The notes under the pieces: generated by a model | The model's input: the letters and a program-made list of their open reading frames with translations, nothing else | Told to the model about the DNA's origin: nothing | Databases searched by the model: none | In this document: piece after piece, positions 45,189 through 49,964 of the stretch | Position numbering within the stretch: the first letter of the stretch is position 1 | How the letters are laid out: each line of letters begins with the position of its first letter | Translations under genes and position numbers: made by a program | NCBI GenBank assembly: GCA_027483895.1 | Contig: JAIXTP010000015.1 | Coordinates: 1 to 49,964 of the forward strand | Reading direction: 5' to 3' | DNA: 49,964 bases | Source of the DNA: Hyphomicrobiales bacterium | GTDB lineage: Bacteria > Pseudomonadota > Alphaproteobacteria > Rhizobiales > Beijerinckiaceae

Positions 45189-47387
45189 TCAACCCAGATT
45201 CGGCCGCCAGCGGCGCAGGAGGAGGGCGTTGAGGACGACGCTGACGCTCGACAGCGCCATCGCGGCGCCGGCGAAGACCGGGGACAGGATGCCCGCGGCC
45301 GCCAGCGGGATGCCGATCACGTTGTAGGCGAAGGCCCAGAACAGGCCGCGCCGGATGGTAGCGACCGTGCGGCGGGCGAGGTCGATCGCGGCCGCGGCGA
45401 GCCGCGGATCGTTGCGCATCAGCGTGATGCCCGCGGTCTCGATGGCCACGTCGGTGCCGGCACCCATCGCGATGCCGACATCGGCCGCGGCCAATGCGGG
45501 CGCGTCGTTGACGCCGTCGCCGACCATGGCGACGACGAAGCCGCGGCTCTTCAGGGTCTCGATCGCCTGCGCCTTCTCCTCCGGCTTCACCTCGGCCACG
45601 ATCTCGCGGATGCCCAGCGCCGCGCCGACGCGCTGCGCGGCGCCCCGGCCGTCGCCGGTGAGCATGACGACCCCGATGCGCTCGCGCTCCAGCGCGGCCA
45701 CCGCGGCCTTCGCGTCGGGACGGGGCGCGTCGGCGAAGGCGACAAGGCCCAGAAGGCGCTTCGCGTCGAGATCGGCGAGCCAGGACATGCCCTGCCCGCG
45801 CTCGGCGAGCGCCGCGGCGGAGGCCTCCATCGCCGCGGTCGGGACGCCCGCCGCGCGCATCGCGCCGGTGTTGCCGAACAGGAGGCGCCGGCCGTCGACC
45901 GAGCCTTCGAGGCCGCCGACCACGGCGCGGAAGGCGGTTGCGGGCGCCGCATCCTCGATATGCGCGGCTTCGGCCTCGGCGCGGATCGCGCGGGCGAGCG
46001 GGTGGTCGCTGCCGGCTTCGAGCGCGGCCGCCAGGCGGATCACGGTTTCGGGACGCTCCCCCGGCACCGCCTCGACGGCGGTGACGACGGGCTCGCCGGT
46101 GGTGAGCGTGCCGGTCTTGTCGAAGACGACGACGCCGGTGCCGGCCGCGCGTTCGAGCGATGCCGCATCGCGCACGAGGATGCCCGCACCCGCCGCGACG
46201 CCGGTGCCCGCGAGCACGGCCGTGGGCGTGGCGAGGCCGAGCGCGCAGGGACAGGCGATGACGAGGACCGAGACCGCGTTGACCAGCGCGCGCTCCATGT
46301 CGCCGGTGGTGAAGCCCCAGAAGGCGAGCGTGCCGAGCGCGATGAGCGTGACGACCGGGACGAAGACCGCGCTGACCTTGTCGACGAGCTTCTGCACCGG
46401 AGCCTTGGACGCCTGCGCGCCTTCGACGAGGCGGATGACCTTGGCGAGCATGGTCTCGGTGCCGACGGCGGTGACCTCGACGACGAGCCGGCCGTCCAGA
46501 TCGACCGTGCCGCCGATCACGGCGTCGCCGACGGCTTTCGACACGGGCAGGCTTTCGCCGGTGACCATGGATTCGTCGACGCTGGCGGCCCCTTCCGCGA
46601 TGCGGCCGTCGACGGGGATGCGCTCGCCCACGCGCACCGCGACGCGGTCGCCGATGCGGATCTCGGCGATGGGCCGCTCGACCTCGCCCTGCGGGGTGAG
46701 GACGCGGGCGGACGCGACGCGGAGCTTGCCGAGCGCGCGGATGGCGGAGGCGGTCTCCGACGTCGCGCGCTCCTCGAGCCATTTGCCGAGCAGCACGAAG
46801 GCGATCACCACGGCGGCGGATTCGAAATAGAGATGAGGCTCGTGCCCGCCGTGCCCCGAGGCCTCGCGCCAGAGATACAGGCTGAGCCCGTAGGCGGCGG
46901 ACGTGCCGAGCGCGACGAGCAGGTCCATGGTCGCCGACCCGGCGCGCAGCGACTTCCACGCGCCGGCATAGAAACGGGCGCCGAGGCCGAATTGCAGGAT
47001 GCCCGCGAGCAGCGCCTGAGCGACGGGCGCCGGCATGAGATCGCGGCCGAAGGGCGCGGCCGCCATGGCGACGAGGAAGGGTGCGGCGACGACGAGACCC
47101 GCGATCGCGGAGAGGCGGGCGCGCTTCTCGCGGGCTTCGGCGCGGCGCTCCTGCGCGCCCGAGTCGGCCGAGGCGATGACGCTCGCGCCGTAGCCGATGT
47201 CCTCCACGGCGGCGGCGACGGTTTCGGGCGCCGGCGTGCCGTCGGTCCCGACGCGGGCGCTCTTCGTCGCGAGATTGACCTCGGCGCTGACCACGCCGGG
47301 CACGGCGGAGAGGGCCTTTTCCACGCGGGCGACGCAGGCGGCGCAAGTCATTCCGTCGATGGCGATGTCGATGGCCGCCTTGCTCAT
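45189..47387 (-). CDS. copA: Copper-exporting P1B-type ATPase
   Basis: 732 residues. One N-terminal heavy-metal domain with GMTCAACV (C15, C18). Eight predicted helices. The transmembrane metal site is CPC at 379-381 ([15 protein letters not shown]), the actuator TGES at 277-280 and the phosphorylation site D423 in [31 protein letters not shown] is in the P domain. The C-terminal helix with [17 protein letters not shown] fits the Cu+ class. It pumps cuprous ion out of the cytoplasm at the cost of ATP. No CueR or CopZ gene is adjacent. Divergent from the GlcG-like gene. Confidence 0.93.
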   Translation of the reverse strand: MSKAAIDIAIDGMTCAACVARVEKALSAVPGVVSAEVNLATKSARVGTDGTPAPETVAAAVEDIGYGASVIASADSGAQERRAEAREKRARLSAIAGLVVAAPFLVAMAAAPFGRDLMPAPVAQALLAGILQFGLGARFYAGAWKSLRAGSATMDLLVALGTSAAYGLSLYLWREASGHGGHEPHLYFESAAVVIAFVLLGKWLEERATSETASAIRALGKLRVASARVLTPQGEVERPIAEIRIGDRVAVRVGERIPVDGRIAEGAASVDESMVTGESLPVSKAVGDAVIGGTVDLDGRLVVEVTAVGTETMLAKVIRLVEGAQASKAPVQKLVDKVSAVFVPVVTLIALGTLAFWGFTTGDMERALVNAVSVLVIACPCALGLATPTAVLAGTGVAAGAGILVRDAASLERAAGTGVVVFDKTGTLTTGEPVVTAVEAVPGERPETVIRLAAALEAGSDHPLARAIRAEAEAAHIEDAAPATAFRAVVGGLEGSVDGRRLLFGNTGAMRAAGVPTAAMEASAAALAERGQGMSWLADLDAKRLLGLVAFADAPRPDAKAAVAALERERIGVVMLTGDGRGAAQRVGAALGIREIVAEVKPEEKAQAIETLKSRGFVVAMVGDGVNDAPALAAADVGIAMGAGTDVAIETAGITLMRNDPRLAAAAIDLARRTVATIRRGLFWAFAYNVIGIPLAAAGILSPVFAGAAMALSSVSVVLNALLLRRWRPNLG

Positions 47388-47590
47388 CGGGAACTCCTGA
47401 ACGCTCTGCCGGGAAGATCGGCCCTCGTGCGATGCGGCACAAGAGCCCGGGGGGATTTTCGGGGGACGGACGACGACACGTCCGTTTCGGACAAGGTGCT
47501 TTGCCGGCGGACGCCCCCGGGCGCATTGACTTCGCTCAGCGGGCGCCGAGAGTGGGCGTCCATCGTTTTCAGCCGGAGATCCGATCCGCC

Positions 47591-48025
47591 ATGACCGACC
47601 TGACGCTCGACCTCGCCCGCCGCATCATCGACGGCGCCATCGCCTGCCGGCAGGAAAAGCGCTTCCTGCCCCTCGCCGTGGCCGTCTACGACGTGCGGGG
47701 CTCCCTGAAGGCCTTCGGCGCCGAGGAAGGCACCAGCCTGAAGCGGGCCGAAATGGCGATGGGCAAGGGCCTCGCCGCGCTCGCGGTCGGCTTCGGCACG
47801 CGCACGCTCGGCAAGATGGCCGTGGAGCGCGCGCATTTCGTGAACGCGCTGCAGAGCCTGACGCCGCATTTCGTGCCGGTGCCCGGCGGCGTGCTGATCC
47901 GCGATGCGGACGGTCGCCTGATGGGCTCGGTCGGCATTTCCGGCGACGTCTCGGACAATGACGAGACCGCCGCGGTGGCCGGCATCGTCGGCGCGGGCCT
48001 GAAGGCCGATCCCGGCGTCTCCTGA
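47591..48025 (+). CDS. GlcG/HbpS family protein
   Basis: 144 residues from ATG at 47591; the frame is open further upstream but the family starts here. The sequence [40 protein letters not shown], and [20 protein letters not shown] followed by DEAVA-type DETAAVAGI is the standard GlcG/HbpS fold. Members bind haem or cobalamin or accompany glycolate and diol enzymes. No signal peptide, so cytoplasmic. A hydroxypyruvate isomerase gene follows after 42 bp on the same strand, consistent with C2/C3 acid metabolism. Confidence 0.85.
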   Translation: MTDLTLDLARRIIDGAIACRQEKRFLPLAVAVYDVRGSLKAFGAEEGTSLKRAEMAMGKGLAALAVGFGTRTLGKMAVERAHFVNALQSLTPHFVPVPGGVLIRDADGRLMGSVGISGDVSDNDETAAVAGIVGAGLKADPGVS

Positions 48026-48067
48026 TCCGGGGCGCGCCGACAAGAACGACGACAGGGAGGATCCGAC

Positions 48068-48841
48068 GTGCCGCGTTTCGCCGCCAATCTCACGATGATG
48101 TTCAGCGAATGGGCCTTTCTCGACCGCTTCGCCGCGGCATCGGAGGCGGGCTTCGCGGCCGTCGAGTTCCTGTTCCCGTACGAGCACGCTCCGGAGGAGG
48201 TCGCCCGGCGGCTCTCCGACGCGAAGCTCGAACAGGCGCTGTTCAACATGCCGCCCGGCGACTGGGCGAAGGGCGAGCGCGGCATCGCCGCGCTGCCCGG
48301 CCGCGAGGCGGAATTCCGCGCCTCGGTCGATACCGCGCTGCGCTATGCGGACGCGACCGGCGTGAAGCGGCTGCACATGATGGCGGGTCTCGCCGATCCG
48401 CGCGACCCTGCGGCGGTCGCGACCTATCTCGCCAATGCGCGGCATGCGGCGGAGCGGCTGGGCGCGAAGGGGCTCGACCTCGTGCTCGAGCCGATCAACG
48501 GGCGCAACATGCCCGGCTATTTCCTGAACGATTTCGGCATGGCGGCGGGCTTCGTCCGGGCCATGGGCCTGCCGAACGTGAAACTGCAGTTCGACATCTA
48601 TCACTGCCAGATCATCCACGGCGACGTGACGATGCGTCTGCGCGCGCTGATGCCGATCACGGGGCACGTGCAGATCGCGAGCGTGCCCTCGCGGCACGAG
48701 CCGGACGGCGAGGAGCTGAACCATCCGTTCCTGTTCGAGGAACTGGACCGGCTGGGCTACGACGGCTTCGTCGGCTGCGAATACATCCCCCGGGCCGGCA
48801 CGCTCGAAGGCCTCGGCTGGTTCGCGCCCTGGCGGCGATAG
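48068..48841 (+). CDS. hyi: Hydroxypyruvate isomerase
   Basis: 257 residues from GTG at 48068, with AGGGAGGA upstream. A TIM-barrel xylose isomerase-like protein. Starts PRFAANLTMMFSEWAFLDRF and carries the Hyi hallmark LVLEPINGRNMPGYFLND, then VKLQFDIYHCQI and CEYIPRAGTLEGLGW. It interconverts hydroxypyruvate and tartronate semialdehyde. The related OtnI (2-oxotetronate isomerase) is an alternative that sequence alone cannot exclude. No glyoxylate carboligase gene is adjacent, though the ThDP enzyme at 24063 is in the window. Confidence 0.85.
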   Translation: MPRFAANLTMMFSEWAFLDRFAAASEAGFAAVEFLFPYEHAPEEVARRLSDAKLEQALFNMPPGDWAKGERGIAALPGREAEFRASVDTALRYADATGVKRLHMMAGLADPRDPAAVATYLANARHAAERLGAKGLDLVLEPINGRNMPGYFLNDFGMAAGFVRAMGLPNVKLQFDIYHCQIIHGDVTMRLRALMPITGHVQIASVPSRHEPDGEELNHPFLFEELDRLGYDGFVGCEYIPRAGTLEGLGWFAPWRR

Positions 48842-48884
48842 GATCCTTCGAGACGCGGGCTTCGCCCGCTCCTCAGGATGAGGG
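48841..48884. repeat. Half element, family C
   Basis: Reads GGATCCTTCGAGACGCGGG followed by CGCTCCTCAGGATGAGGG, the right arm of family C, overlapping the last base of hyi. Confidence 0.75.
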
Positions 48885-48896
48885 TGCCCTCTTTCC

Positions 48897-49000
48897 GTCA
48901 TTGCGAGCGTAAGCGAAGCAATCCAGCAGGACGGCGGGCGTCGGGCTTCATGCCCGGCGTTCTCTGGATTGCTTCGTCGCTGCACTCCTCGCAATGACGG
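48897..49000 (-). repeat. Dispersed palindromic repeat, family B
   Basis: Inverted orientation. GAGCGTAAGCGAAGC on the left and CTGCACTCCTCGC on the right show decay of the arms. Between hyi and the urtA promoter. Confidence 0.9.
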
Positions 49001-49064
49001 GGTGGGGCGCTTCGCGGCGGTCCTCCCCGCATCGTTCGGAGGCGCCCCTCGGCTGCGGCATCCT

Positions 49065-49079
49065 GCCGCAAATTGCGGC
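49065..49079. promoter_or_regulatory. Dyad upstream of urtA (site 1)
   Basis: GCCGCAA-A-TTGCGGC, perfect 7-base arms around one base, about 75 bp upstream of the -24 element. Possible activator site. Confidence 0.45.
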
Positions 49080-49107
49080 GGCGGGGTGATGCATTTTCGG
49101 GCAATTC

Positions 49108-49124
49108 TTTTTGCGCTGCAAAAA
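49108..49124. promoter_or_regulatory. Dyad upstream of urtA (site 2)
   Basis: TTTTTGC-GCT-GCAAAAA, perfect 7-base arms, about 30 bp upstream of the -24 element. The TGC...GCA spacing is reminiscent of NtrC-type sites but does not match a full consensus. Confidence 0.45.
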
Positions 49125-49153
49125 TAGCCTTTTGATTCAAGGAGCGGCTCCGC

Positions 49154-49169
49154 CGGCACACCCCTTGCC
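49154..49169 (+). promoter_or_regulatory. Sigma-54 promoter of urtA
   Basis: CGGCACACCCCTTGCC fits the -24/-12 pattern (GGCAC, then TTGC) with GG and GC exactly ten bases apart; only the first T of TGGCAC is missing. Transcription would start near 49180, about 27 bp before the ATG. Nitrogen-regulated sigma-54 control of urea transport is known in related bacteria. Confidence 0.65.
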
Positions 49170-49206
49170 CTAGAGGGTCCGGGACCAACGGAGGGAGACC
49201 GGACCC

Positions 49207-49964
49207 ATGACTCCTTTTCTGAAAAAGATTTCGGCCGCGGCACTGGCCGGCGGCATCGCGCTGACCTCGTTCGGCGCTCACGCGCAGAACACCATCAAGG
49301 TCGGCATCCTGCATTCGCTCTCGGGCACGATGGCCATCAGCGAGACCACGCTGAAGGACGTCATGCTCATGCTCATCGAAGAGCAGAACAAGAAGGGCGG
49401 CGTGCTCGGCAAGAAGCTCGAGCCGGTCGTCGTCGACCCCGCGTCGAACTGGCCGCTCTTCGCGGAAAAGGCGCGCGAGCTGCTGACCAAGGACAAGGTC
49501 GCGGCGACCTTCGGCTGCTGGACCTCGGTGTCGCGCAAGTCGGTGCTGCCGGTCTTCGAGGAGCTCAACGGCGTGCTCTTCTACCCGGTGCAGTATGAGG
49601 GCGAAGAGTCCTCGAAGAACATCTTCTACACGGGCGCGGCCCCGAACCAGCAGGCGATCCCGGCGGTCGACTACCTGATGGAGAACGAGAAGGTGCAGCG
49701 CTGGGTGCTCGCGGGCACCGACTACGTCTATCCGCGCACCACCAACAAGATCCTCGAAGCCTATCTGAAGTCCAAGGGCGTGAAGTCCGAGGACATCATG
49801 ATCAACTACACGCCCTTCGGTCACTCCGACTGGCAGACCATCGTGGCCGACATCAAGAAGTTCGGCACGGCGGGCAAGAAGACGGCGGTGGTCTCGACCA
49901 TCAACGGCGACGCCAACGTTCCCTTCTACAAGGAACTCGGCAACCAGAAGATCTCGGCGAAGGA
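49207..49964 (+). CDS. urtA: Urea ABC transporter substrate-binding protein (partial)
   Basis: 252 residues are visible; the gene continues past the window end. The ATG at 49207 has GGAGGGAGACC upstream. The signal peptide is about residues 1-26 ([21 protein letters not shown]). The mature protein starts [20 protein letters not shown] and holds [40 protein letters not shown] and [20 protein letters not shown], all UrtA hallmarks. It binds urea or short amides in the periplasm. A sigma-54 promoter and two dyads lie upstream. The permease and ATPase genes urtBCDE are expected beyond the window. Confidence 0.93.
   Translation, partial: MTPFLKKISAAALAGGIALTSFGAHAQNTIKVGILHSLSGTMAISETTLKDVMLMLIEEQNKKGGVLGKKLEPVVVDPASNWPLFAEKARELLTKDKVAATFGCWTSVSRKSVLPVFEELNGVLFYPVQYEGEESSKNIFYTGAAPNQQAIPAVDYLMENEKVQRWVLAGTDYVYPRTTNKILEAYLKSKGVKSEDIMINYTPFGHSDWQTIVADIKKFGTAGKKTAVVSTINGDANVPFYKELGNQKISAK

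Noticed and set aside
47561..47573. CATCGTTTTCAG upstream of the GlcG-like gene as a fourth LacI-like site
   Set aside because: It lacks the AATCGTTTTA core at two positions and has no dyad, so chance similarity is enough.
45150..47594. 814-codon plus-strand frame opposite copA
   Set aside because: Antisense shadow of copA with low-complexity composition; copA has every P-type ATPase motif.

Overview
The window is GC-rich chromosomal DNA from an alphaproteobacterium, most likely of the order Hyphomicrobiales (Rhizobiales). This rests on codon use, gene content (several ABC uptake systems, acyl-CoA and sugar-acid catabolism, UrtA, TrgA-like and LemA/M48 proteins) and about 20 dispersed ~100-bp palindromic repeats of a kind seen in alphaproteobacterial intergenic regions. 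I see no rRNA, tRNA, CRISPR array, phage or intact insertion sequence. The left end lies in repeats and the right end cuts through urtA.

Layout. 1-8.0 kb: a divergent sugar-acid locus. A sugar ABC transporter (binding protein and two permeases, no ATPase seen) runs leftward; an RraA-like aldolase, a split UxaA-type dehydratase and an IlvD/Edd pentonate-type dehydratase run rightward. 8.1-10.8 kb: LemA, an HtpX-like M48 protease and a second M48 homologue that has lost every zinc ligand. 10.8-17.8 kb: an M20 amidohydrolase divergent from a five-gene Dpp-type peptide transporter. 17.8-20.5 kb: an O-antigen-ligase-like gene whose 3' end is duplicated, the two copies flanking a two-gene insert. 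20.6-23.9 kb: a YqaA-like protein, then an FAH-fold dehydratase and a 2,5-dioxovalerate-type dehydrogenase, the last two steps of a Weimberg-type pentonate route. 24.1-25.8 kb: an orphan ThDP enzyme. 25.9-31.3 kb: a lysine/glutarate module (class III CoA-transferase, GcdH, ALDH7, divergent LysR) and a 62-aa ORF. 31.5-33.0 kb: a fused UxaA. 33.5-39.3 kb: valine catabolism (mmsB, isobutyryl-CoA dehydrogenase, mmsA, LysR) interrupted by a FitAB/VapBC-type toxin-antitoxin pair. 39.3-50 kb: transaldolase, LysE exporter, FAD amine oxidase, N-carbamoyl amino acid hydrolase, copper ATPase, GlcG-like protein, hydroxypyruvate isomerase and the start of urtA.

How it fits together. Three promoter regions (the divergent 3.5-4.1 kb region, counted on both sides, and the region upstream of the fused uxaA) share an identical 10-mer resembling a LacI/GalR-family operator. 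This ties the sugar transporter, the aldolase/dehydratase operon and the fused dehydratase into one inferred regulon. The IlvD/Edd enzyme, the FAH dehydratase and the dioxovalerate dehydrogenase could carry a pentonate to 2-oxoglutarate. Most other modules (lysine, valine, peptides, carbamoyl amino acids, urea) serve breakdown of amino acids and nitrogen compounds, suggesting a versatile heterotroph.

The least explained items are the RraA plus split-UxaA plus IlvD/Edd combination and its substrate, the zinc-free M48 paralogue, the duplication-flanked insert, and the mosaic palindromic repeats, which change orientation near 41.7 kb.
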